Shown in pieces: positions 9,307 through 18,836 of a stretch of 64,000 nt of DNA. Source of the DNA: Enterococcus lacertideformus (GTDB lineage Bacteria; Bacillota; Bacilli; Lactobacillales; Enterococcaceae). Every line of letters begins with the position of its first letter. Within the stretch, counting starts at the first letter, position 1. The position numbers were made by a program, and so were the translations under genes. Location: assembly GCA_015680865.1 (NCBI GenBank), contig JADAKE010000020.1:62001-126000 (forward strand), written 5' to 3'. The notes beneath the pieces were generated by a model that was given only the letters and a program-made list of their open reading frames with translations, made no database searches and was not told where the DNA came from.

Positions 9307-9870
9307 CTACTTTCCTTTAATCAATAATTCCCAATACTGAATAGCATAAATCGTTTTTGCGTCACAAATCAGTTGATCTGCGATCGCTTGTTTTGCTTCT
9401 GCTAAAGTCAGCGCGTATAATTCTAGGGTCTCGTCCTCATCTTGAGCAAGTGGTTCCGCCACTTGTTTTAAATTGGTTGCATGGTAGATATGCATACGTT
9501 CATTTGCAAAACCAGGAGAAAGATACATAGATATTACATGCTGTAACTTTTCTGCACGATATCCTGTTTCTTCTTCTAATTCTCTTATGGCTGTTTGCTC
9601 TGGCATCTCTCGTTCTCCTGGATCAATTTTACCAGCTGGAATCTCTAAGATCACTTTTTCCAATGGTTTACGAAATTGCTTCACCAATAATAAACGATCT
9701 TGATTATCAAATGCAATGATACCTACCCCACCCGGATGAAAAACTAATTCACGCTTTGCGCGGTTGCCATCAGGTAATTGCACTTCATCTAACGCAACAT
9801 AGATAATTGCTCCACGGTAAATTTCTTTACGCTCAATTGTTTTTTCTTCAAATTGTTCATATTCAAGCAT
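9307..9870 (-). CDS. nudF: ADP-ribose pyrophosphatase, Nudix family
   Basis: Hydrolyses ADP-ribose to AMP and ribose 5-phosphate. The 187-residue protein carries a full Nudix box near residues 94-116 (G-x5-E-x7-R-E-L-x-E-E-T-G-Y), preceded by the R-Q-F-R-K-P and E-x-P-A-G-K-I segments typical of ADP-ribose pyrophosphatases. It is the first gene of the nudF-macP-mtnN-pncA run, with macP starting 12 bases after its stop. The ATG follows a GAAAG site. Confidence 0.93.
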   Translation of the reverse strand: MLEYEQFEEKTIERKEIYRGAIIYVALDEVQLPDGNRAKRELVFHPGGVGIIAFDNQDRLLLVKQFRKPLEKVILEIPAGKIDPGEREMPEQTAIRELEEETGYRAEKLQHVISMYLSPGFANERMHIYHATNLKQVAEPLAQDEDETLELYALTLAEAKQAIADQLICDAKTIYAIQYWELLIKGK

Positions 9871-10095
9871 AGCTTTCCCACTTTCTTTGTAATAATAACT
9901 GCTTTTGTTTTACTTTTCAATTTTTCGTGAATATTCACTTTAGTTTACCATAGCAAACCTTAGAAATTCTCTAAATCTTTAAAATCCTTCTTTAGTCTGA
10001 TACTATTTTTTAGGTTGAGTGTGCTAAAATAAGGATGGACATGAGAACAAATGCTTTATTACTTAAATTGTAGGAATATACTTGGAGGGCTTATT

Positions 10096-10758
10096 ATGCG
10101 AAAACAAAATTGGCGCTGGATCTTAGGTCTATTATTGGTGTTTCTTTTCATCCGTCAGGGTCACTTTTCTTTGGCAATGTTGATACTAGTCTTAGGGATA
10201 GCCCTAGTGATTTGGGGAGTATTTGGCTCTTGGAAGAAAAAATCACTAAAAACAGAGATACCAGATCTATCCAATGAGCTTGAATCTCACTACACAAAAG
10301 TCGGTATGACACCTAGTGAAATCACTTTATTTAGACAAACAATGAATCAAACAAAAGTAGAAATTGAACAATTGCAACAAAATATGCGACAAACAGCAAA
10401 ACTAAAAGCGGTTGATCTTCGCCATGATACGATAAAAGCGGCAAAAGCACTTTTTAAAGCATTAGTAAAAGAGCCCAATCGTTTACATGAAGCAAGCCAA
10501 TTTCTGTATACTCATTTACCTAATTTGGTTGACTTGACAAATAAATACATTGAGATCAATAATCATGAAATTAAAAATAAACAGACTTATGAAAAATTAG
10601 AAGAAAGTTCACAAATTATTGATCAACTTGCTCATCTAATTGCTCAAGATTATCAACAATTCGTATCTGACGATTTGGATGACCTGGACGTAGAGATATC
10701 TGTTGCGAAACAAAGCTTAAAACGAGATAATGAGAACGATGATAATCGAAAAGTTTGA
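10096..10758 (+). CDS. xpaC: XpaC-like membrane protein
   Basis: The 220-residue protein has two hydrophobic segments within the first 55 residues, then a soluble helical domain with likely coiled coil (Q-L-Q-Q-N-M-R-Q-T). This matches the XpaC family, named for hydrolysis of 5-bromo-4-chloroindolyl phosphate, and it is commonly found next to telA, as here. The ATG at 10096 is preferred because GGAGG lies close upstream; an in-frame ATG 15 codons earlier has no ribosome site. The true function is not settled. A hairpin separates it from telA. Confidence 0.75.
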   Translation: MRKQNWRWILGLLLVFLFIRQGHFSLAMLILVLGIALVIWGVFGSWKKKSLKTEIPDLSNELESHYTKVGMTPSEITLFRQTMNQTKVEIEQLQQNMRQTAKLKAVDLRHDTIKAAKALFKALVKEPNRLHEASQFLYTHLPNLVDLTNKYIEINNHEIKNKQTYEKLEESSQIIDQLAHLIAQDYQQFVSDDLDDLDVEISVAKQSLKRDNENDDNRKV

Positions 10759-10777
10759 TAGTCGCCTGTAGACTCTT

Positions 10778-10815
10778 AAAGGAGTGTTTTGTTTCTTTAA
10801 CACTCCTTTTATTTA
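10778..10815 (+). terminator. Hairpin terminator between xpaC and telA
   Basis: AAAGGAGTGTT at 10778 pairs perfectly with AACACTCCTTT ending at 10809, followed by TATTTATT. It suggests partial uncoupling of the two genes. Confidence 0.7.
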
Positions 10816-10904
10816 TTCTTTCAACCTACCTAATGAACTAGAAAACAAAACTTTCACAAGACAGTGAAACATGACCTTATTGAAATGCAAGGAGGAGTTT
10901 TTAA

Positions 10905-12131
10905 ATGGAAAATAAACCAAAAGAAGTCACACCTGTAAATGATACCCTTAATGATTTGCTGAACAATCCTTTCTCTACTCCAACAGATAAATTGACACAA
11001 ACACAACAGACAGAGATCAATGCTTTACAAGAACAACAAACACAACAGACAGAGATCAATGCTTTACAAGAACAACAAACAGCTACTCGCTTGATTGATA
11101 AATTACCTGCTGAAAGACAAGAACAGGCAAAAGAACTAGCTGCTAAAATCGATGCTACAGATGCGCAGTCTGTTATCAGTTATGGCTCAGCCGCTCAAAT
11201 GAAATTAAGTGAATTCTCTCAATCAATGCTAAACCATGTACAAGCTCAAGATATCGGTCCTGTAGGAGATTCATTAACTGAATTGATGTACCGCCTTCAA
11301 GAAGCCAATCCCGATGAATTACGAGCAGGCGAAGGCAATCTTTTTCAACGGATGTTTGGAAAAGTAAAACAATCAATTTATGAAGTCACTGCAAAGTATC
11401 AAAAAATCGGTGCACAAATCGATAAAATTTCTGTAAAACTAGAGAAAGAAAAAGATGGTCTATTAAAAGATAATCTGATGCTTGAACAACTTTATCAAAA
11501 AAATAAAGACTATTTTGATGCACTTAATATTTATATCGCTGCCGGTGAATTGAAAATGGAAGAACTTCAAACAACGATCATCCCTGAAGCAATGAAAAAA
11601 GCAGAAGAAACAGGTGATCAGATGGATGTGCAAATCGCAAATGATTATACTCAATTTCTTGATCGTTTGGATAAACGGACACATGATTTGCGTTTAGCAA
11701 GACAAATCACGATTCAACAAGCACCACAAATTCGCTTGATCCAAAATACCAATCAAGCCTTAGCAGAAAAAATCCAAGCATCAATTGCTACGGCTATCCC
11801 TCTCTGGAAGAACCAAGTAGTAATCGCCTTGACTTTACTTCGTCAAAAAGATGCGGTTACTGCACAACGACAAGTTTCAGAAACAACCAATGATTTATTG
11901 AAGAAAAATTCAGAAATGCTTAAGATTTCTGCAATTGAAACAGCAAAAGAAAATGAACGAGGAATCGTTGATATTGAAACATTGCAAACAACTCAAAATG
12001 ATTTGATCGAAACGATCCAAGAAACATTGCGTATCCAAAAAGAAGGTAAAGAAAAACGACGCCATGCGGAAGTTGAACTGGGGCACATGGAAGATGACTT
12101 GAAACAGAAATTACTGGATTTGACAAAATAA
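10905..12131 (+). CDS. telA: TelA / KlaA toxic-anion resistance family protein
   Basis: A 408-residue soluble, mostly helical protein of the TelA family, linked elsewhere to tellurite, nisin and cell-wall antibiotic tolerance. Conserved features include the G-D-S-L-T-E-L-M region near residue 120, F-x-R-M-F-G-K-V-K near 148, and the long helical C-terminal half. The N-terminal region contains a perfect 13-residue tandem duplication ([13 protein letters not shown]) coded by 11001-11078. The start follows AAGGAGGAG. It is followed by a bidirectional terminator. Intact despite the duplication, which lies in a low-complexity linker. Confidence 0.9.
   Translation: MENKPKEVTPVNDTLNDLLNNPFSTPTDKLTQTQQTEINALQEQQTQQTEINALQEQQTATRLIDKLPAERQEQAKELAAKIDATDAQSVISYGSAAQMKLSEFSQSMLNHVQAQDIGPVGDSLTELMYRLQEANPDELRAGEGNLFQRMFGKVKQSIYEVTAKYQKIGAQIDKISVKLEKEKDGLLKDNLMLEQLYQKNKDYFDALNIYIAAGELKMEELQTTIIPEAMKKAEETGDQMDVQIANDYTQFLDRLDKRTHDLRLARQITIQQAPQIRLIQNTNQALAEKIQASIATAIPLWKNQVVIALTLLRQKDAVTAQRQVSETTNDLLKKNSEMLKISAIETAKENERGIVDIETLQTTQNDLIETIQETLRIQKEGKEKRRHAEVELGHMEDDLKQKLLDLTK
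11001..11078 (+). repeat. Perfect 39-bp tandem duplication inside telA
   Basis: Two identical 39-base units, 11001-11039 and 11040-11078, keep the frame and double a 13-residue Gln-rich segment. Confidence 0.95.
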
Positions 12132-12147
12132 ATTTTTCTTCCTTAAT

Positions 12148-12186
12148 AAAAAACTTTCGGCGATCAAACAATCGCCGAAAGTTTTT
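12148..12186. terminator. Bidirectional terminator between telA and the amino-acid permease
   Basis: A perfect 14-bp stem, AAACTTTCGGCGAT with ATCGCCGAAAGTTT and a six-base loop, is flanked by A-rich and T-rich runs. It serves two converging genes; the permease stop lies in its edge. Confidence 0.92.
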
Positions 12187-13558
12187 ATTGATTCATTTGA
12201 CTATTTTTATAGCCATAACTAAAGTAAATCACTAAACCGATTACCATAAAAATACCAAAGACAATCCAAGTTACCGACTGCAAACGGAGCATCAACATTA
12301 GACATGTCCCAATAGAAATAATTGGTAACACAGGAACAAACGGAGCTTTAAACTCGCCCGGTTTAGGTTTACCAAACATTTTTCTTAACTTAAGAAGTCC
12401 TAAACTAACTAGCATAAGATAGGTTAATGCTAAAATATTAGTTATTTCAGCAAGAATACTCAAAGGGAAAAAACCAGCAAAAAACAATGCCACGACCCCA
12501 GCAGCAAAAGTTGCCTTGCGAGGTGTACGATGTTTTTTATCAATTTCTGTCATAAACTTAGGCAAAAGCCCATCTTTACTAACCGCGAACAATAAGCGTG
12601 CTAATGAATACATCATGGAAATCGTTACTGTTAATAAAGTCAATATAGCACCAACTGCGATAATAGCACCAATTGTACCATGGCCAACATAACGCATAGC
12701 AAAAGCTACAGGATCATTTACACCTAATTCAGAAAAAGGAACAATTCCTGTTAAAATCAACGTAACAACGACATACAAAGCCGTTGCAATCAAGATTGAA
12801 CCGATGATTCCTCTAGGCACATCTTTTTGTGGATTCTTGACTTCCTCAGCTGCCATTGCCACCGAGTCAAATCCTAGAAAAGCAAAGAAAACTAACGCTG
12901 CGCCATCAACAACACCAGAAAAACCAAATGGTGTGAAAGGTTGCCAATTCTCTGGATTCATAAAGAAAATACCCACAATAATAAACAAGGCAATGATACC
13001 AAATTTTACAAAAACCATTATATTATTCAATCGTAATGCTTTTTTGGCTTCTAAAGAAACAATATACGTCACAAATATGACAACAAGTACCGCAATCAAA
13101 TCAATGTACGTTCCATTGTCAGGGTTATAGCCACTGGTCAGTGCTTGCGGTAGATGTACACCCAATCCCTCTAAGAAACCTTGAACATAACCAGACCAGC
13201 CAGATGCAACAGAAGACACTGCTAATAAAAACTCGCCGATCAGCAACCACCCCGTTAACCAAGCGGCAAATTCACCAAAAACTACATAAAGATAAGCATA
13301 AGGGCCACCAATCACTGGTACCCGCGAGGCAAACTCCGCAAAGCTTAACCCTGATAAGATGATAACGATTGCAGCTAAAACGAATGAAAGTGACAGTGCT
13401 GGACCAGCATTTTGGTTGGCCGCAACCCCTGTCACTACAAATATCCCTGTCCCAATAATTGCGCCGATTCCCAGCATGATTAAATCAGACGTCTTTAATT
13501 CTTTTTTCATCCCACTTGTTTGCTTGAGATTGATTTCTTTCTTACGAAACAAATCCAT
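12185..13558 (-). CDS. APC-superfamily amino-acid permease (YfnA/CAT-like)
   Basis: 457 residues with about 12 membrane segments. The N-terminal signature G-I-G-A-I-I-G-T-G-I-F-V-V-T-G near residues 35-50 is the substrate-binding glycine motif of APC transporters, and F-F-A-F-L-G-F-D-S-V-A near 225 is typical of cationic-amino-acid type members. The substrate cannot be fixed from sequence. The ATG at 13556-13558 is chosen because GGGGAGG lies seven bases upstream. It lies 36 bases downstream of the GlcU-like gene and may be co-transcribed with it. Confidence 0.88.
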   Translation of the reverse strand: MDLFRKKEINLKQTSGMKKELKTSDLIMLGIGAIIGTGIFVVTGVAANQNAGPALSLSFVLAAIVIILSGLSFAEFASRVPVIGGPYAYLYVVFGEFAAWLTGWLLIGEFLLAVSSVASGWSGYVQGFLEGLGVHLPQALTSGYNPDNGTYIDLIAVLVVIFVTYIVSLEAKKALRLNNIMVFVKFGIIALFIIVGIFFMNPENWQPFTPFGFSGVVDGAALVFFAFLGFDSVAMAAEEVKNPQKDVPRGIIGSILIATALYVVVTLILTGIVPFSELGVNDPVAFAMRYVGHGTIGAIIAVGAILTLLTVTISMMYSLARLLFAVSKDGLLPKFMTEIDKKHRTPRKATFAAGVVALFFAGFFPLSILAEITNILALTYLMLVSLGLLKLRKMFGKPKPGEFKAPFVPVLPIISIGTCLMLMLRLQSVTWIVFGIFMVIGLVIYFSYGYKNSQMNQ

Positions 13559-13594
13559 TATAGTACCTCCCCATTTTAATTTGGAAAACAGCAA

Positions 13595-14461
13595 CTAAGC
13601 CGTTTTCATATACCCTAAAATGATACCACCTAAAATGACTAAAAGGCAACCAACAATAACATAAACAAGTTCTTTTTTCGTTTTCTTTTCTCCTAAAATG
13701 AAAATACCACCTAAAGTTGAGATAATGATCCCCATTTGTGATAATGAAAATCCAACTGCTAAACCAAGTGATTTTACAGTCAAGAGCATGCACACATTTC
13801 CAATTCCCCATAACAGGCCACAAACCATGTTTTTCCAAACAAATTGGTCCACTTTAACTTTACGAAAAGCAAAGAAACTTGCACCTAAGATCATGCCGAT
13901 ACTTTGTGGTAAGATAATTGACATCGCATCCAAATTTGCCCAGTTAACGATGATCGTATACACACCATAACCAATAGTAGAATAAATCAACGCTCTGAAA
14001 CCTTTCCCAAAATCAAGCATTTTATTATCTGAATCTCCTTTACCTTCATCATCTTGACGAGCAGTTAAATAAGCACCGCCAACCAAAAGTGCTAAAGCAA
14101 TAATACCGTATACATAATCTTTCGTTTGTGTCCATTCATGAAAGAAAACCGCGCCCGCAATCGTATTCAAAATTAATTGAAAGCCTGTAGATAAAGGTAG
14201 CCCTACAGATACACCCATGAATTTCATTCCATGGAATTGTCCATTTTGCCCGACACTCCAAGCCAGACCAGATAAAAAACCAATTAAGAAAATCCAAGGT
14301 GTAACGATTGGACTAACAAAGAAAAAGACAACCAATGAAAAGATAAATGCACCAATCGTCATACCCAATGTTTGTTGATTGGCATCGCCACCCATTTTCC
14401 CACTTACTAAGCCGATACTTCCCCATGCAACCATAGGAATCAATGCTATTAAAATTTCCAT
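13595..14461 (-). CDS. glcU: GRP/GlcU-RbsU family sugar uptake protein
   Basis: 288 residues with ten predicted membrane segments. It opens with A-L-I-P-M-V-A-W-G-S-I-G-L-V and carries G-Q-N-G-Q-F near 72, P-L-S-T-G near 90 and N-x-C-M-L-L near 222. These features are characteristic of the glucose/ribose uptake family (Bacillus GlcU, lactobacillary RbsU). It would bring in free sugar by proton symport, independently of PTS. A cre-like site at 14502-14516 suggests carbon catabolite control. Ribose versus glucose cannot be decided here. Confidence 0.82.
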   Translation of the reverse strand: MEILIALIPMVAWGSIGLVSGKMGGDANQQTLGMTIGAFIFSLVVFFFVSPIVTPWIFLIGFLSGLAWSVGQNGQFHGMKFMGVSVGLPLSTGFQLILNTIAGAVFFHEWTQTKDYVYGIIALALLVGGAYLTARQDDEGKGDSDNKMLDFGKGFRALIYSTIGYGVYTIIVNWANLDAMSIILPQSIGMILGASFFAFRKVKVDQFVWKNMVCGLLWGIGNVCMLLTVKSLGLAVGFSLSQMGIIISTLGGIFILGEKKTKKELVYVIVGCLLVILGGIILGYMKTA

Positions 14462-14501
14462 AACTAATCTCCTTTTATTTCACATGATAAGAAACTTATC
14501 A

Positions 14502-14516
14502 GCGAAAACGTTCACA
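14502..14516. promoter_or_regulatory. cre-like CcpA site upstream of the sugar-uptake gene
   Basis: GCGAAAACGTTCACA matches the cre consensus at all but two positions and lies about 40 bases before the start codon. Plausible but not perfect. Confidence 0.4.
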
Positions 14517-14549
14517 ACACAAGAAATTTTTTTCGATTCTAATTATCTT

Positions 14550-15575
14550 CTAACGTTTTTCATTATAGAAATTTAAGATGGGGAAAAATAAGAGCATCGT
14601 TGTTCCTTCCCCTTCGACTGAATGAGCCACTAATTGGATCCCTAATTTTTCAGCTAAAGACTTAGCCAAGTAGAGACCCAAACCAGTAGAATGTGTTTTA
14701 CTTAAACGGTCGTTCCTTCCTGTAAAACCTTTATCAAAAATACGCATTAAATCTTCTTTTGGTATACCGATTCCTGAATCTTTAATCGCTAAAGAAACCC
14801 CTTGCTTATTTTTTTCAATTGAAATAATAATTTCTTTATAATCAGGTGTATATTTGATTGCATTGCTTAGGATTTGCTTAAAAATAAATGCTACCCATTT
14901 TGCATCTGTTAGAACCATCTGATCGTCACCAACAATTTCATAACGAAGTTTCTTTTGGATAAAATAATTAGCTTGACTACGAATAACAGGTTGGATGATA
15001 CTTTTTATACTATATTCCTGAATCAAGTAATCTCTAGAAAAACTATCCAATCGAGCATAGTATAGGACTTGTTCTACGTATTCATCAATCTTAGTTAATT
15101 CATTTTCTAAAAGCGTGTATTTCTGATCATCAATATCAAACTCAATGGAACGTATTAAAAGTTTAGAAGCGGCTAGAGGCACTTTTATTTCATGCACCCA
15201 TGAATCAATGTAATCTTTTTGATCCTGTTGCTTGCTAATTGCCTCTTGCATAATTTCTTGATGTTCACGAATCAATTGATTGATATAATCCTCGATTAAT
15301 TTTTCTTCTTCTGTACGCTCGCCCTTAAGGTAATTTTGTAGTGGGGAGGTTTGTTGCAAATTGGCAAGTTTTCCCCACCAATGACGTTTGTTCAAATAAT
15401 GGACAAGCAAGTAAAAAATCAAAAATACGCTCTGTATCAACGCAAGATATTCAATTGTCGCCCAATCAACTGAAATGTTAGGTGCCAACCACATCACAAA
15501 AATCGTAAGTAAGACAAAAAAGATCCAACCTAGGATTAATGACCATTGATCCTTTAAGTATTTAAAGAAATTCAT
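14550..15575 (-). CDS. BceS-like intramembrane-sensing histidine kinase
   Basis: 341 residues. Two membrane segments in the first 65 residues are joined by almost no outer loop, the mark of intramembrane-sensing kinases. The phosphoacceptor His lies in W-V-H-E-I-K-V-P-L-A near residue 130. The ATPase domain has N-A-I-K-Y-T (N box), D-S-G-I-G-I-P (G1) and T-G-L-G-L-Y-L-A (G2). BceS kinases usually work with a BceAB-type peptide-antibiotic transporter that acts as the true sensor, but none is nearby. The gene starts 17 bases after its response regulator. Intact. Confidence 0.88.
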   Translation of the reverse strand: MNFFKYLKDQWSLILGWIFFVLLTIFVMWLAPNISVDWATIEYLALIQSVFLIFYLLVHYLNKRHWWGKLANLQQTSPLQNYLKGERTEEEKLIEDYINQLIREHQEIMQEAISKQQDQKDYIDSWVHEIKVPLAASKLLIRSIEFDIDDQKYTLLENELTKIDEYVEQVLYYARLDSFSRDYLIQEYSIKSIIQPVIRSQANYFIQKKLRYEIVGDDQMVLTDAKWVAFIFKQILSNAIKYTPDYKEIIISIEKNKQGVSLAIKDSGIGIPKEDLMRIFDKGFTGRNDRLSKTHSTGLGLYLAKSLAEKLGIQLVAHSVEGEGTTMLLFFPILNFYNEKR

Positions 15576-15592
15576 TTTTTGTTTTCATCCTT

Positions 15593-16267
15593 TCAGGGAA
15601 CGATGTAACCCTGTCCGACTTTTGTTTCTATATACCCTTCAATCCCTGCTTGTTCAATTTTTCGGCGCAATCTATTGATGTTGACGGTCAATGTGTTATC
15701 ATCGACAAAACGTTCATCATCCCATAATGCACGCAATAATTTTTCGCGACTTAAGATTTTCCCATGCTGCTTTATTAAAATAAACAATAAACGATACTCA
15801 TTTTTACTTAGATCGATAATTTCACCGTTGATTTCCATACTACCATTGTCAACATTCAAAGTAATCCCATTATGACTCATTATTTCACTCGATAATTCGC
15901 CATAATTATATGAACGGCGAAGCAATGCATTAATCTTAGCGATCAACACATCAATTTGAAAAGGCTTCGTCACAAAATCATCTGCACCCATATTCATCGC
16001 CATGATCATATCCATATTTGTATTTCGACTAGAGATAAAAATAATTGGTACTTTTGAAACTTCTCGAATTTTTTGACACCAATAATACCCATCAAATACC
16101 GGAAGATTGATATCTAATAAAACAAGCTGTGGTTCTTCTTTTTCAAAATCTTCGAATACTTGATTGAAATCAGATGCTCCATATGTTTCAAACTGCCATT
16201 TTTCTAATTCTTCCATAATTAATTGGCGAATAATTACTTCATCTTCTACGACCATAATTTTTGCCAT
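15593..16267 (-). CDS. OmpR-family response regulator (BceR-like)
   Basis: 224 residues: receiver domain with acidic pocket E-D near 10, phospho-Asp in L-L-D-I-N-L-P near 53 and Lys in V-T-K-P-F near 102, then a winged-helix DNA-binding domain ending in T-V-N-I-N-R-L-R-R-K-I-E and K-V-G-Q-G-Y. The ATG at 16265-16267 is chosen for the GGAGGA ribosome site; longer reading adds 22 unconserved residues. It forms a pair with the kinase gene downstream. Likely targets would be cell-envelope stress or bacteriocin-resistance genes elsewhere. Confidence 0.9.
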   Translation of the reverse strand: MAKIMVVEDEVIIRQLIMEELEKWQFETYGASDFNQVFEDFEKEEPQLVLLDINLPVFDGYYWCQKIREVSKVPIIFISSRNTNMDMIMAMNMGADDFVTKPFQIDVLIAKINALLRRSYNYGELSSEIMSHNGITLNVDNGSMEINGEIIDLSKNEYRLLFILIKQHGKILSREKLLRALWDDERFVDDNTLTVNINRLRRKIEQAGIEGYIETKVGQGYIVP

Positions 16268-16464
16268 TTTGTTGTCCTCCCACTTTTTTCTTACTATTGC
16301 TAATACCATAACAAAGAAGACCAGACGTGACAAGTGAGCTTATTTCTGCCTCCTTATCTTGCCAAGCCTGAAAAAGCAATTGTTCTTTACATTTACGCTA
16401 TTTAGGAAATGTTTTGCTTTTTATAGTCCTGAAATAATTAAGATATTATTAAACTTTTAGTTAT

Positions 16465-17055
16465 TCAACGTTGATCAAAATAAAGCAAAGTTTGAAAATA
16501 AAGCAACGAACTTATTCCTAATAATAGGAGATAAATCGGTCCGACGATTAAATAAAACAGAAAAATGGCTATAGTTCCTATTAAGTGAAACAACGCCCGT
16601 TGCCAATGATAAAAAAATAAAAAAATGTAGAAATCCAAGAAATTTTTTTACGACTGTTTAGTTGTATCATCGTCCGATAAACAAACAAGAGAGCACTCAA
16701 GTAAAGTAAAAACCAAGAGGCATACATTAAAATAAATCCTAATGCTCCCCCCCAAATGAGCAAAAATACGACTATCAATTAACAACAGTAAAAAATAAAG
16801 ACTACTAATTATGTCTTGTTTGCCATAAGTTGCCAGATTATAGTGAAATTCTTCCCAAAACAGTAAAGAAATCCTTATTTCTTTCTTCTTGCGATACAGA
16901 TAAATTGTGTGAATCACTGCGCGACTTGCACTTCCTATTGTCAACAAAGGCAAACTACTAATCAACCATAGGAATTGTAAAATGATTAATAAAGGTAACC
17001 ATTCAATGATCATCAAGAAATAATCATTGTTTTTTTCTCCAAATGTTTTATTCAT
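16465..17055 (-). pseudogene. DUF624 (YesL-like) membrane protein, frameshifted twice
   Basis: Three frames together give a roughly 200-residue protein with about five membrane segments and the L-P-L-L-T-I-G-S-A-S-R-A motif near residue 35, typical of DUF624/YesL proteins that accompany carbohydrate ABC transporters. The first break is at a run of seven C (seven G on the coding strand) near 16746-16753. The second is in an A-rich stretch near 16607-16625, after which L-F-H-L-I-G-T-I-A-I-F-L continues to the natural stop. It is the last gene of a decayed sugar-transport operon. Confidence 0.75.
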
Positions 17056-17910
17056 TTAACCTTTTGATCCTCCTGTTAAATCCATTCCTTCGATAAAGTA
17101 GCGTTGGGCAAAAAAGAACATCAAAACAGTCGGAATCAATACAAGTGTTGCACCTGCCATTAGATAATTCCATTGAGTGGTCGCCTGATTCTGAAAGACC
17201 TGAAGCCAAATTTGTAATGTATACTTCTCTTGATCTTGGATGTATAAAAGAGGACCTAAAAAATCATTCCAAGCAACATTAAAAGAATTGATAGCAATCG
17301 TGATCAACGCCGGTTTCGTTAAAGGTAACATGAGATGACTCCAAATATAAAGATGGTTTGCCCCATCAATTTCTGCAGCTTCAATCAATTCATTGTTGAT
17401 GGATAAGTAAAATTGCCTCATCAAAAATATATTAAAGGCATTTCCAAAAAATGAGGGCACAATCAATGGTAAATAAGTCCCCACCCAGCCAATTTTTGAA
17501 AAAAGTACATATTGAGGAATCATCGTAACGAATCCTGGGATCATCATAGTAGAAAGAACTAAAGCAAATAGAAGCTTTTTCCCTGGGAAATCCAATTTTG
17601 CAAAACCATAAGCGATAAATGAATTTGAAAGGACATTTCCAACTACAACTAACGCTGTAATCAATAAGGTGTTTCTAGCATATCGCCAAAAAGGAAACGC
17701 TGTGATCGTGTCTATATAATTTTGCCAAACAATCTTTTCTGGGAAAAAAGTAGGAGGGTATCGTACAATTTCTTCCATCGGTTTCAACGAAGTAAAAACC
17801 ATCCATAATAACGGTATGAGTAAAATGATACCGATGGCTGACATAAGAATATAAGTCACTATTTTTTTTGTTTGGCGATTGACACTTGTTCGTTTAAAAT
17901 AGTCCATCAT
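17056..17910 (-). CDS. Carbohydrate ABC transporter permease (MalG-like)
   Basis: 284 residues with six membrane segments. The cytoplasmic EAA loop reads E-A-A-E-I-D-G-A-N...L-P-L-T-K-P near residues 190-215 and contacts the ATPase. It is the only gene of its four-gene operon with no visible lesion, overlapping the upstream permease by four bases. Since both the partner permease and binding protein are broken, it probably has no working complex. No dedicated ATPase is encoded nearby; such transporters often use a shared MsmK-type ATPase. Confidence 0.88.
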   Translation of the reverse strand: MMDYFKRTSVNRQTKKIVTYILMSAIGIILLIPLLWMVFTSLKPMEEIVRYPPTFFPEKIVWQNYIDTITAFPFWRYARNTLLITALVVVGNVLSNSFIAYGFAKLDFPGKKLLFALVLSTMMIPGFVTMIPQYVLFSKIGWVGTYLPLIVPSFFGNAFNIFLMRQFYLSINNELIEAAEIDGANHLYIWSHLMLPLTKPALITIAINSFNVAWNDFLGPLLYIQDQEKYTLQIWLQVFQNQATTQWNYLMAGATLVLIPTVLMFFFAQRYFIEGMDLTGGSKG

Positions 17911-18799
17911 TTGCCATCACCTCCAGAATAATAAACCCATCTAGGCGCCAGTTTTAAATTAATGAAGGTAAGTAATAATACAATTAAAAATAAAATCATT
18001 GACATAGCCATCGCATAGCCCATATCAAATGCCACAAAGGCTTTATTCCACATATGTAGATTGTAAAACAGCAAGGAATTTGCTGGTCCACCTGTACCAT
18101 TCTTGGTCATGACATATGCTTCTTGGAAAATTTGAAATGAACCAATCGTCGAAGTAATGACGTCATAAAAAATAATCGGGGTAATTAATGGCAAAGTAAT
18201 ACTTTTAAACTTGCCCCAGAATCCTGCTCCATCAATTTCTGCTGATTCATACAAGGAACGCGGAATATTCTGCAAAGTAGCCAAGTCAAGTATAGTAACA
18301 TTGCACCACCTGAACTCCAAATTTTCATCAAAATCAAGGCTGGCTTTGTCCAATTTGGATCAAATAGCCAGGCTGGTCCATCGATATTGAACCAACCTAA
18401 GAATGTATTGACCAACCCAGCAGACGGTGAAAGTAACTGCATCCATAAAATATAAATAGCTACACCTGATAGTACTGCAGGTAAATAAAACATCGTACGA
18501 AAAATACTGATTCCCTTGATTTTTTGATTTAAAATCGTTGTTAAAGGTACATTGAACAGTACAAAATAAACCGTGTTGTATAATGATTTCCAAAAAAGAT
18601 CATCATGCAAAAACATCCGTCTAAAATTTGCCAATCCGATAAAATTCATTTTCGAAGTCAGATTATAATCGGTAAAACTTCCTGCTACGGAAAAAGCCAT
18701 CGGTCCTAGCATAAAAACAACGAAACCAATGATAAAAGGTGAGATAAATAAGTAGGCCCATCTTGCCTCCTTTTTCTTTCGAATAGATAAACGCTTCAT
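17907..18799 (-). pseudogene. Carbohydrate ABC transporter permease (MalF-like), frameshifted
   Basis: The N-terminal frame (18799 to about 18290) carries four membrane segments and then goes out of frame near 18281-18292. The original frame resumes with L-Q-N-I-P-R-S-L-Y-E-S-A-E-I-D-G-A, the EAA loop, and the last membrane segments. A second oddity is that the segment P-L-T-T-I-L runs directly into N-Q-K-I-K-G, about ten residues shorter than usual, suggesting a small in-frame deletion within a membrane helix. It lies between the binding-protein gene and the intact permease. Confidence 0.82.
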
Positions 18800-18836
18800 T
18801 TTTCCTGCCTCCTTGTTTTTACTCTTCTAGAACGGA

